NCBI GenBank assembly: GCA_963575745.1
Contig: CAUYUJ010005599.1
Coordinates: forward strand, 12,501-60,165
DNA: 47,665 nt
Direction of reading: 5' to 3'
Source of the DNA: Prorocentrum cordatum
Lineage: Eukaryota; Sar; Dinophyceae; Prorocentrales; Prorocentraceae
Below the pieces are notes generated by a model. The model did no database searches and was not told where the DNA came from. It worked only from the letters and a program-made list of their open reading frames with translations. Below, piece after piece: positions 9,969 through 18,443 of this stretch. Position numbers and translations under genes: made by a program. The first letter of the stretch is position 1. Every line of letters starts with the position of its first letter.

Positions 9969-11132
9969 GTGGCGCGGCCCCAGGGGGCGCCCAACGCCGA
10001 GGGGGCCGCTGGGCCGGGCCGCGCCGAGGGCGCTCGGCTGGAGGCTCGCTCGCGCCAGCCGCCGCGGCCAGGGCGACCGACGCGCGGCCCTGGGGCGCAA
10101 CGCCCGCCGCGCTCGCCCCCTGCGCCCTCGCCCGGGCCCGCCGCCGAGGCGGACATCAGGCGGCTGGCGCCGCGGCTGTCCAGGCTTGCGCAGAACAGCG
10201 TGCGGCCCCCCACGCAGGTGCAGTGCGCGCGGGCGCTGAAGGAGCTCGCCGGCTGGCTGGCGGTCATGCCGCTGCCCGCGTGGACGGCCAGCGAGTGGGG
10301 CGAGCACCTGGGCGACTTCCTGGTGGTGCTCTTCGACCGCGGCGGCGGCCCCCACGCCGGGAAGCTCGTCATGTCGGCGCTGCTGTGGGCCCTGCCGCCC
10401 CTCGGGCTGACCATGCGGTCCACGTTCGCACTGACCTCCCAGGCTGCCGCAGGATGGGTCCGTCTGCGGCCGCCCCAGTCGCGACCGCCGATCCCATGGC
10501 TGGTGGCCGCAGGCATCGCCGAGTGGCTCTTCGCCTCTGGCAAGCCGCTGATGGGCCTCCTCATCGTCCTGGTGTTCGTCACCTAGTGCCGGCCGGGGGA
10601 GGGTCTCGCGCTGCTCGGGAGGCAGGTCATCAAGCCGATATTCGGGGTGCCCGGGGTCCTGTGCCAGGTCAGCATCGTCCTCCACCCCGAGGACCTCGGG
10701 GCGCCCTCCAAGACGGGCCTCGTAGACTCCTCCGCGGCCCTGGACCTCCCCGAGCACCAGTGGGTCGGCCGCGCCCTTCTCAAGCTGAAGGATCGGCGAG
10801 CCCCGCTCCAGAGCTTGTTCCCGGTCTCGTGCTGCGAGCTCCTGGGAGAGATGAAGAGGGCCGCAGTGGCCGCGGGCTGCGAAGAGCTGCGCCCCACGCC
10901 TCGCGGGCTCCGTCACGGCGGGGCCAGTCGCGACTAGGCGCTCGGACTGAGGTCCTTGAGCGACATCCAGCTGCGGGGCAAGCGGCGATCTCCTCTCAGC
11001 GTCCAGCGCTGCGAGAAGCACGCCAGGATCAGCGAGCAGCTCGAGGGGCTCGACCCGCGCGTGCTGCTCGACCTCCAGTCTCGAGAGGCGCGCTTGCCAG
11101 GGGCCTGCGGAGCGAGCTTCGGGCTGCCTTGA
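9969..11132 (+). pseudogene. Tyrosine recombinase of element 1
   Basis: One frame is open except for TAG codons at 10584-10586 and 10935-10937. It includes an N-terminal helical segment around LARALKELAGWLAV-like sequence (about 10215-10265), the catalytic Arg region RPGEGLALLG just after the first TAG, SKTGLVDSS (about 10710), the H-x-x-R-like box GLRHGGASRD (about 10905-10934), and after the second TAG a segment ending SVQRCEKHARI (about 10998-11030). The position that should be the nucleophilic Tyr in S-V-x-R-Y-E-K is Cys. In DIRS elements this enzyme integrates a circular DNA intermediate. Two stops and a lost Tyr make it inactive. Confidence 0.78.
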
Positions 11133-11147
11133 GAAAGGCCCCCCCCT

Positions 11148-11490
11148 CGCGAGGGCAAGGTCTTCCTGGAGGTGTTTGCGGGGGCCGCGCCGCGACCTCA
11201 GGGTGCAGGAGGTCCTCGACGTAGTCAAGGGCTGGATCCTCTCTGGTCTCGCGTGGGGGCTCTGGCTGGGGACTCCCTGCTGCAGCTTCTCCCGCGCCAG
11301 GCGGGCGCCTGCGGGCTCGCGGATGCCCGCGGCCTTGCGGTCTCCGCAGCTGCCCCGCGGCTTCTCCGGGCTCCCGCCACGGGGCGCGGCCAAGCTTGCC
11401 GAGGGCAAAGCGCTGGCCGACCGTGCGGGGCAGCTGGCCCGCCTGGCGCTGGAGCGGGGCGATCCTGGAAGCCTCTTGGGCCGTCTGACA
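11148..11490 (+). pseudogene. Methyltransferase-like region of element 1
   Basis: One frame begins KVFLEVFAGAA at about 11157, resembling the SAM-binding motif I (F-x-G-x-G type) of DNA methyltransferases. A one-base shift after it gives a second frame with LGTPCCSFSRARRAP (about 11265-11305), in which T-P-C resembles the Pro-Cys motif of cytosine-5 methyltransferases, followed by LRSPQLPRGFSGLP. A frameshift separates the two motifs. Methyltransferase-like domains are known in DIRS elements, commonly of the Dam type; whether this one is cytosine- or adenine-type cannot be decided from so short a piece. Confidence 0.55.
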
Positions 11491-11574
11491 GCACCGGTAA
11501 GCCGAAAAGGCAGGGGCGCCAAAAACTTTCGAACATTTAAAAATGACAATCACACGTTTCTGCCTCTGTCGGCC

Positions 11575-11790
11575 CTGTTGGGAGGTCTTTTGGAGCCCTC
11601 TTGGGGCGTCTTGGAGGCACTTCGGGCTGTCTGGAGGCCGTCGCTGGTGTCTTGGATCGCTCTTGAACAGTCTCGGACCATGTTGAGCTCTCTTGGAGGC
11701 CACTTGAAGCGCTCCTGGAGCGCTCTTGGGAGCCTGCTGGGACCTGCTCGGGACCTGCTTGGGATCTGCTCGGGACCTTGCCGGGGTATT
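11575..11790 (+). repeat. CTTGG-rich dispersed repeat, fragment 2
   Basis: Plus-oriented CTTGG units at 10-11 bp spacing, directly downstream of the DIRS-like element. An upstream AT-rich head (11500-11570) with AGCCGAAAAGGC also occurs in related form at other copies (for example near 12275). Confidence 0.75.
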
Positions 11791-11835
11791 TTTCGTCCGG
11801 GGACCCCCAGGGGCGGCCCCGCGTGCGCGAATTAG

Positions 11836-12089
11836 AAATATTGTTAACCAGTTAGCGGAGACCTGAGCACGCTCTTGGCTCGTTGGGCCGGCGGTTTAGG
11901 AGGCTTTTCTTTTCGGGGCCGATTGCTTTCTTCATTGCCGAGGCCATCGCTTTTAACGAGGCTGTCCAGGCAGTAGTGGCCATCACTGACGCTATTACTT
12001 GCCAGCCGTCATCATTATGCTTTAGGCCTAGCGAAAGAAAGAAAAGGCTCTCGAGGCCAGCTTGATCTCCCCTTTTTTGGATCCCACAC
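11836..12089. other. No feature seen
   Basis: Short unique spacer between CTTGG repeat clusters. No coding or RNA feature is recognised. Confidence 0.5.
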
Positions 12090-12575
12090 TGGGAACTTTT
12101 TGGGGGCCTCTTGGGCCGTCTCGGGGGCCTCTTGAGCCGTCTGGGGGCCTTCTTGGGCCGTCTTAGAACCCCCTCAGGCTGTCTTGGAGCCTTCCTGGTC
12201 TGTCTTGGGGTCATCGGGCCTTCTGTGGCTATCTTGGAGCCTTCTCGGGGCCTTGGCAGGCCGTCTTGGGCTGTCAGATGCCCGAAAAGGCCAGCGTGTT
12301 CAAACTTGTCAGAAGCATGCGGCATACGGGGAATCAGTGCTTTTTGCCTCTCGAGAGTCTCTTGGGCGTCCCTCTTGCTTGGAGCCCTCTTGGCACGTCC
12401 TGGGGGCATCCTCGGCCGTCTTGATGTCACCTTGGGCCATCTTGAGATCCTCCTGGACCGTCTCGGGGCCTTCTTGAGCAGTCTTGGGGCCGCATTGTGG
12501 GGCCTTGGGCCGTGCGGGGGCGATATTCTTGGCTGTCTTGGGGCGTTTTTTTCTGGATGTCCTGAAGCCGTCAGG
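12090..12575 (+). repeat. CTTGG-rich dispersed repeat, cluster 3
   Basis: Long series of units such as GGCCTCTTGAGCCGTCT and GGGCCGTCTTAG in plus orientation, broken near 12275-12345 by a head-like segment (ATGCCCGAAAAGGCC). Confidence 0.8.
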
Positions 12576-12699
12576 GCGCAGAAAAGAGCGCCAGAGAGCA
12601 AATTTTAGACGCTTTGCGTAACCCCACCAGCCCATCCAGAAACGATGCCCAAAGGATTTGCCTCGATCAGGGACGTGGGCAGCACGCAGAGGAAGGGTC

Positions 12700-13140
12700 C
12701 CCCAGTGGAGGCCTCTTGGAGCGTCTTGGGGGCCTCTTGGCGGTCCCGGACCCCTCTTGGAGCGTCTTGGGTGCCTCGCAGAGCTTCTTGGGGCCTCTTG
12801 GGGGTCTTTTGGGAGCTTGTTGGGGTCTCCTGGGGCCTCCTGGGCGCCTCTTGGGGCCCCCTTGAAGCGCTCTTGGGAGCCTCGGGAGCGCTCTTGGAGC
12901 CCTCTCGGGCCATCTTGGAGCCATCTTGAAGCCTCGGATGGCCATCGGAAGCACAAAGGCGAGAAAGCCAAAACGGGGCCTCCTGGGGGAGCTCTTTGGC
13001 CACTTGGAGCTATCTTGGAGCGTTATTGGGGCCTCTTTGAACATCGTGGGCGGCATCTTGAGGAATCTTGGGATATCTCGAGCCATCGTGGGGGCCATCT
13101 TGGGCTCTCCCAGGCGCTGTTGGAGTCATCTTAAGCAGGG
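12700..13140 (+). repeat. CTTGG-rich dispersed repeat, cluster 4
   Basis: The cleanest run of the family. Between about 12712 and 12920 nearly every 10-11 bases there is a CTTGG or close variant. A conserved head (GGAAGCACAAAGGCGAGAA followed by AGCCAAAAC, about 12947-12976) is embedded, then the units resume. Open frames on both strands are translations of the units. Confidence 0.82.
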
Positions 13141-13363
13141 CTCCGAGTTCTTTGCTCCCCTCTCACCACTAAGCACCAGCCTGTCCGTCTGCGCATCAAG
13201 GGATCAGCGGGCACTCACCTTGCCCTCCATCCTAGGATTGTTTCCCGCAGACGGCCGACGATATTGATGCGTGTTCTGAGTTGTGGAAGCATACATCTTT
13301 TGGGCTAAAGACGTCTGCTGCCGAGTTGGTTGGCTGATATCATCTCCCCGGCCCTGATGCGTC
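13141..13363. other. No feature seen; left flank of the LINE
   Basis: Spacer between the CTTGG cluster and the LINE relic. No target-site duplication was identified. Confidence 0.4.
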
Positions 13364-13894
13364 GTGATTCTGGTTTCGGTTGCATCACTGTTTCCTGGAG
13401 GTGTGGCTTCTTTTTTTGAAGGCGAGTTGTGGCGCTGTCTTGCCAACCCTATCGGAGGCCTCTTGTATCTCGCAGGCGAGCAGTCTTGGGGGGCATTCTC
13501 TGCCGCGGCATTACGTCTTAGGTGTTATTACCCGTCCAAACGAGAGGGCCCCCCTCCCTCGGACTGGTGGTGGTGGCGCACCTTTGCTCGACGCCTTCGC
13601 CATCTCGCTCTCGGCTCTCCTCTTTGGTTGAATAATTCTTCGTCTGAAATGGCGGCAGCTCTGGAAAGGGCTGCCGCTGCCAAGCGTTATCAGAGTTGGT
13701 GCTCTTGGGCTACTCGGTTGGTTCGAGAATGCGGGGGTTCCGCTGCGCGCCGATTCGTCAAGGGTAGTACGACTTGGAATGCATTCGATGTCATCCAGAA
13801 GCCGTCCGTGGATGACCCCCCTCGTGGCGCCGTTGCTCATCGATTGAAGGCGCGTGAGGAGTTCTGGCATGTGGGGGCCCATGCCACCTGCTGA
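13364..13894 (+). pseudogene. N-terminal linker of element 2
   Basis: The 176-codon frame contains a segment from ERAAAAKRYQSWCSWATRL onward and ends in FWHVGAHATC. Trp- and Arg-rich segments of this kind precede the RT in many LINEs (between endonuclease and RT). No catalytic motif is present. Assignment is by position and continuity with the RT frames that follow. Confidence 0.45.
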
Positions 13895-15060
13895 GCAGTA
13901 CTCCGACCCCTGTGAGGGCCTGCCTTTGCCCGCCGTTCTACCCGATGACCTTGCGTCCTTGCCCATGCCGCCCCTGGAACGCGACCGCAAGATGTGTCGT
14001 AGATATCGGGCTCGTGCCTCTGTCGGGTTGGACAGGATTCATCCTCGTCACCATGTGTGGCTTTCGCACGAGTCCCTGTTACCGCTGTTCAAGTTTTGGG
14101 GTGCTATCCTACGTCATGGGCATTTTCCGACTATCCTGGCCAGGCTTGTCGTTCATTTGCTACCCCAGCCAGATGGTGGCGAGCGTGCGGCCGCGTTGCT
14201 CACCACTGTTTGTGCGCACCTTCACCCGACATTTTAGACACGCACATGGCACTGCATGGGCGCAGCGTCATACCCGACCGTCTTTGTACGGAGTGCGCAA
14301 CCACTATTGTCAACAGTGTGTATGGCGCAGGCGTGTCTTGGCTAAGTGCGCTGCATTGCGTGGTCTGTCTGTTTGGGTCCTCTTCCTGGACATTAAGGAG
14401 GCCTTCGAGCAGGTTCGCCACCGCTCGCTCATCCAGCGTTGGCAGCAGTTTCAGTTTAACCCCGCCCTCTTGAGAGTATTGCTGGGTTTGTATCGATCCC
14501 CGCCTATTCTTACTGTGCGCCGAATCGTCGGGTCATGGGTGTCTGCTGCAATCGCTATTGTTGCTGGCTGCTCTTTTGCCGATTTCTTCACGCGTATCAT
14601 GCTTAGGTCAGAGCTAGGCTCCTTACTTCGTGTGTATCCTAACTTGCACTTGGGATTTGTTGCCGATGGCGTTCATGTCTTGGGAGTGGGCTCTGAAGCT
14701 GAGGTGGTGCGTGCGGGCCCAAATGCCTCGCATCTTCTCATGGGTAAGTTGACTTGCCCTGCCCGCCCCCCCCTCTCTCCGAGCCCAAGTTGGCGCTCCT
14801 TGCGTCGGATGCGACCCTGGCCAGAAGAATCGCAGCCGGGGCTCCTCGGCTTGGGGGTGCCGCGCGTTTCTCCTGTCGGATCTTTGGCATTTATTTTCGG
14901 GTTTTTCGCGGGCGCCGCCCTCGTAGTGGGCGGATGTCTAGGATGCAGTTGGCAATGCAGAGGGTTCGCCGTCTTGTTAGATTGTGGCGTGCAGGGGCTC
15001 AGGTCAAGGGCGCCATCAATGCGAACCTTCGTCCTACGGCCACCTTGATGTAGCGGGTTT
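13895..15060 (+). pseudogene. Reverse transcriptase of element 2 (LINE type)
   Basis: RT fingers are in one frame: SVGLDRIHPRHHVWLS (about 14016-14063), then LLPQPDGGERAAALLTTV (about 14157-14210). After a shift near 14230 the palm is in another frame. Motif A, LFLDIKEAFEQVRHRSL, has its Asp at 14389. A motif B remnant is IVAGCSFADFFTRIML (about 14557-14604). Motif C reads GFVADGVHVLG (about 14653-14685), where the second catalytic Asp of A-D-D is replaced by Gly. The thumb continues in a third frame after about 14750 (PKLALLASDATLARRIAAG). The missing Asp and two shifts mean it cannot be active. Confidence 0.82.
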
Positions 15061-15740
15061 AAATACATGCCAGTCTAAGCAGACCCGAAACGTATATCAC
15101 GCTGGTCTTGGAACAGGTAAGCGCCGATGCGTCACCGTGGACTGGGCCTTGCTAGAAGTGGCGGGCCCAGCCTTATATGCGCGCGCCGAAGTAGTTCGCC
15201 TTTGGACTGTATCTAGGTGGGTGTCCTCTACCACCTCGGGGTATTATTGATCCTGTATTGCAGGAGGCCATCGACGCAGCCACCCATCAGACTCCAAGGC
15301 CCTGGTGCTAGTTTTGGTGGCCACCTTGCTCAGGATTGGATGGTCATTTGAATCGCCGACAGTCTGGCATGCTACATTGGGCGTCAGCCTAGATATTACG
15401 TTAATTTCCCCTCGCGAGATTGTTGCTTCAGTGAGTCGGGCAGCCCGCGTTTGGGCTTGGCAGCAGGCGTCGGACAGACAGCCATTGTATCACCGTCTGG
15501 CTGGCCCCCCTTTCCTAGACCCCGTCAGGACCTTGCCAGGTAGGAGCGCACCAGGTTGGAGCGATTTCCAGCATCGTGCTTTGCGTGCCTTTTTTGTTGT
15601 CAGGGGGTCTGTATTTTAAGCGCCCCTGCCCTCCGAGTGGTCTGATCTTTGTAAATCCGATCTTCCACGCATTTCATGAATGAGATGGTCTGCCCGATTT
15701 TCTACGCTGGTTTGGTGCGTCGTCGGCCCTGAAGTCTTGC
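15061..15740 (+). pseudogene. Post-RT region of element 2
   Basis: Pieces of coding-like sequence continue in changing frames: DWALLEVAGPALYARAEVVR (about 15140-15200), then SPREIVASVSRAARVWAWQ (about 15411-15467) up to GWSDFQHRALRAFFVVRG. These occupy the connection between thumb and RNase H of the LINE. No catalytic residues are expected. There are stops at 15248 and 15617. Confidence 0.5.
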
Positions 15741-16310
15741 GTGGAACAGTATAGGGGCAGCCCTGTCTGGACCTCCGCCCTGGTTCCTGACCCACGTTGT
15801 GCCTACTTCTTTCCCCCCCTTTCCCTGATCCTGTGTGGGGGATGGCCCGTGAAGGCCCCCCTCTTCTCCTCTCCTGCCCAGGGCGACGGATCAGGCATTT
15901 GTGGGGCATCGCCGCTCATTTTATTTGCGGGATGGGGCGTGTGTTCTTTTTCTGGACATGGGATGAACGCCTCGGCCTATGGGGCATGCCCATGCATGGT
16001 CCAGGACGCCCCAGGTGCTGAGCTGTGCGCTTTCCACTTTTACCTTTCGCGCGCTCCTGCCAGCATTGTGTACGAATGTGCCGCTGATGCTCAGTATTTG
16101 ATTGATAAGTGGTGGCTGGGTTTCGAGGCTACTGCCCGCGGGTGGGCTGTTCATTGCTCTCTGTGCAGGGTGGTCCACCGTCTTGCGTCAGACATAGGAT
16201 ATCACCTAATTTGTCTTTCTAAGATACGTTCCCATAGCCGTGCCCTTGCTGGGGTGCATTGAGAGGAACTCACGAGGCCGACCGCCTGGCTGAGCTGGGT
16301 GCAGGCCTCC
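15741..16310 (+). pseudogene. RNase H domain of element 2
   Basis: One frame holds DAPGAELCAFHFYLS (the strand with the conserved Glu), AADAQYLIDKWWLG (the Asp-containing helix) and IRSHSRALAGVH up to a TGA. After a one-base shift the reading continues as RGTHEADRLAELGAGLH (about 16262-16312), in which E-A-D is the last catalytic segment of cellular-type RNase H in LINEs. The first motif (T-D-G-S) is degenerate around 15890-15950, where frames slip. It follows RT as in LINE clades that carry RNase H. Confidence 0.68.
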
Positions 16311-16439
16311 ATTGTAAAGACCAGGTGATGTTGGATATGGTCTCTCGCGCGACAGTGCTTGCTACTCATGTCGCACACTGCATGGGGCACTGTGTGGCTT
16401 GGATCTTCAAGCTGCCCAGGGATGCGTGGCAAGCTGATG

Positions 16440-17006
16440 CTGGGCCCCCTCTTTCCTCTACCCCCATCCCTGTTCCTTTCTGGTGCTCGGGAAGGGGCTC
16501 TGCGTGACCATTTCTGGGGCACCAGTATCGGTGGGTTCCGTTGTGCGAGTTGCTGGCCTTGCTCTGTTTCCAAGCGGCGCCTGCTTCGGGCCACTTGCAC
16601 TAACCCCGCAGGAGGTGGCCATGCTCTGCGCGGACTGTGTGGTTTAATTTTCTGCGACCGATGCGGTCGCCATAGCATGAACAACGCGGTAGATTTGCAG
16701 CGCGGATGCAAGGGTCGCCCCTGCGCCGAGGGCACCATTGACAGGCTCGAAAACAGGCGGGGTGGACGCCGCCCTCGGACTCGTGAAGTTATCGGTTCGG
16801 TCGCGCGCACCGACCAGACTGATCTTGTGCATGCCTTTCCCCGTCCGCATGTTGTTCTCACTTTTCGCGATCATGTGTTCCCGATTGGCTTCGCGAAGCC
16901 CTTTGGTTGTTTATCGGGGGTGATGGGAGATGACTTGAGGGGTTGGGGGGGCCGGTGCGCTCCGCAAGCGTATGTCCCTAGTCTTTCTCCCCAGGACCTG
17001 GCGTAG
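16440..17006 (+). pseudogene. Cys/His-rich C-terminal tail of element 2
   Basis: The frame from 16359 to 17006 contains HFWGTSIGGFRCASCWPCS, then a Cys, then GHALRGLCGLIFCDRCGRHS and later RGCKGRP. The pattern C-x2-C ... C-x2-C-G with a later Cys looks like a zinc-binding module that ends some dinoflagellate LINE proteins, as far as I recall. It probably binds RNA or the target. The frame terminates at TAG 17004-17006. Confidence 0.55.
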
Positions 17007-17570
17007 TCAGGGCGCGATGCTCTGCCTGCGCGATGCTGGTCTCTTGGGCATGCCTCTCAGCATCCTGTCTCTTCCCCCCGCGCTCAGCTGCGCCTGGGCC
17101 CGCGCAGAGAGAAGAAGACAACGCTTCGCCCTGTCTCTTGCTTGCTTGCCTTGTGCTCTCCCGCGCCGTAGTTGACTGGTCTGGGGAGTAGCTGTCGCCC
17201 CGGGTGCCCCTGCAGCCCCCGCCGCAACCGCGCGCGTCGAGCCGCGGCGGAACCAGGCGCCCGTAGCGTCTGGCTCGTGTTGGCGGCGAGTTATTTGTGT
17301 TGCAGTTCGCGCTGCGCCCAGGCGCGTAAAGATCGAAGAAGAACAAAGTCCCGCTTCTTCTCTGATGTTGTTTGTTTATGCTCCTCTCCCGTGCAATTCC
17401 AGGAGAGGTCTGCGTTCTATTGTCTGCGCCCTTGGAACCCATGAGCCCCCGCTGCAGCCGCGAGCGTCGGGCCGCGACGCAACTGGGCATCCGTTGCGTC
17501 TGGCTCGTGTTTGTGGCAGCCTGTCTTCGTGGCGTGGTGGTGAGGGGAGGCGTTCAAAGTGAAGTGGAGG
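17007..17570 (+). repeat. Diverged ~230-bp direct duplication after the LINE
   Basis: Two related stretches at about 17095-17300 and 17325-17535 share the order GAAGAAGA-rich start, TCTCCCG, CCCCCGC-GC(A)ACCGCG, GCGTC-G(G)GCCGCG and GCGTCTGGCTCGTGTT. The spacing of shared parts is about 230 bp. They may represent the LINE 3' region or a repeat downstream of it. Confidence 0.55.
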
Positions 17571-17879
17571 GCACTTGTACTTGCACCTGGAGCCGGCAGC
17601 ATGGCTGCCATTGAGAACCAGGGTTCAAATCCGTCCCAAGAGACGGTGCCAGCAGCTTTTGCGCTGCGTGCTTGCTGCCCGTGGCCCCCGAGGTTTCGGT
17701 CCTTGTTTTGTCGGTCGGTCCTTTCGGTCGGCCGCGTCTCGGGTCCTGGGTCCGTCCCTCGTCCGTTTCGGCCTTCGGGCCCTTCGCCGCTCGTCGGCAT
17801 TGCATGGGGGCTGGGGCTAGTCGTCAGCCTGCGTCCAAATTGAAATCGCAGTAACTAAAAAGGCTAAGGCCGTAGTGCA
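17571..17879. other. No gene seen; isolated B-box-like string
   Basis: Contains GGTTCAAATCC (about 17622), matching a pol III B box, but the adjacent stem does not pair and no A box or cloverleaf fits. Nothing else recognised. Confidence 0.5.
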
Positions 17880-18230
17880 ATCAATTGTTTTGGCATTCTC
17901 GCCGAGGCCTCTTGGCGCGTCTCGGGTGCCTTTGGGGGGCCTCTTGGGGCCTCCTGGTGGTCTCTTTGGAGCCTCTTGGGCGGCATCGTGGGGGCCTCTT
18001 GGGGGCCCCTTGGGGCTTCCAGGCCACCTCGGGCCCTCTTTGGGCGCCCTTGGGAGCCCAGGGGGCGCTGGCGGGGCCATCTCGTAGGAGATCGATCAAA
18101 AAAGGGGGGGCCCTAATTAGCGCCGCCCCCCAAGGGGCCCAAATGGGGCCAACATCCTAGTACAGCCAATGATTTTGGTTTGCTCGCCGAGGCCGTTTTG
18201 GGCGCCCTGACCGTTCGCGGGTCGCCCCGT
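17880..18230 (+). repeat. CTTGG-rich dispersed repeat, fragment 5 with duplicated head
   Basis: A head segment (CAATtAnTTTTGG followed by CTCGCCGAGGCC) occurs at about 17879-17911 and again at about 18165-18197. The first is followed by about 170 bp of CTTGGG units in plus orientation, the second by a few units only. This suggests that CTCGCCGAGGCC marks the start of a family member. Confidence 0.7.
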
Positions 18231-18260
18231 CCAGGTCCAGGGGAGGGGGCGGCGGCGGTG

Positions 18261-18284
18261 GCGTGTGTGGGGGGGGGGGGGGGG
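18261..18284 (+). repeat. Poly-G tract
   Basis: An almost uninterrupted run of about 20 G after GTGTGT. It could form a G-quadruplex; others lie near 18400, 30010-30050 and 43810-43836 and as C-runs at 33899-33913. Confidence 0.85.
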
Positions 18285-18443
18285 GACCTTTCCCCGAAAG
18301 AGAAGAAGGGAGGCGGGAGAGGAAACGCTGTGGACCACCAGCGCCCAGAGGGTTGGCGGGATTCCGCGGGGGCGATTTTTGAAGGACGGTCGCTTGAATG
18401 GGGGGGGGGGCCTTAGAAAGCACTACAGAAACCTCACCAGACT

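Larger units (their letters stand above)
6016..11505 (+). mobile_element. DIRS-like tyrosine-recombinase retroelement relic (element 1)
   Basis: The plus strand carries, in order, a short membrane-protein frame, Gag-like frames, a reverse transcriptase, an RNase H-like region, a tyrosine recombinase and a methyltransferase-like region. RT plus RNase H plus tyrosine recombinase, with no integrase or endonuclease, is the signature of the DIRS order. Frames shift repeatedly and at least three internal stops interrupt conserved domains, so it is not coding-competent. GC content is far higher than the AT-rich repeats elsewhere in the window. Ends are uncertain: no inverted or split direct terminal repeats were found. 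It lies in dynein intron 2, sense orientation. Confidence 0.82.
13364..17006 (+). mobile_element. LINE-type (non-LTR) retrotransposon relic (element 2)
   Basis: A plus-strand series of frames encodes a non-LTR reverse transcriptase, an RNase H and a Cys-rich tail in the usual order. No apurinic endonuclease domain is seen at the 5' end, so the element is probably 5'-truncated. Several frameshifts and degenerate catalytic residues make it inactive. It lies sense-oriented in dynein intron 2. A (GAT)-like or poly(A) tail is not obvious; the 3' end probably lies between 17006 and 17320. Confidence 0.82.

Noticed and set aside
9810-11549. 579-codon minus-strand frame opposite the tyrosine recombinase
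   Set aside because: Shadow frame of a GC-rich coding relic; the recognisable motifs are all on the plus strand.
12664-13134. Trp/Gly/Leu-rich proteins in CTTGG clusters (also 43.9-44.9 kb)
   Set aside because: Produced by the CTTGG repeat on both strands; no unique sequence in them.
17610-17655. tRNA gene or tRNA-derived SINE around GGTTCAAATCC
   Set aside because: B box is good but the T stem pairs at only three of five positions and no A box or acceptor stem could be fitted.
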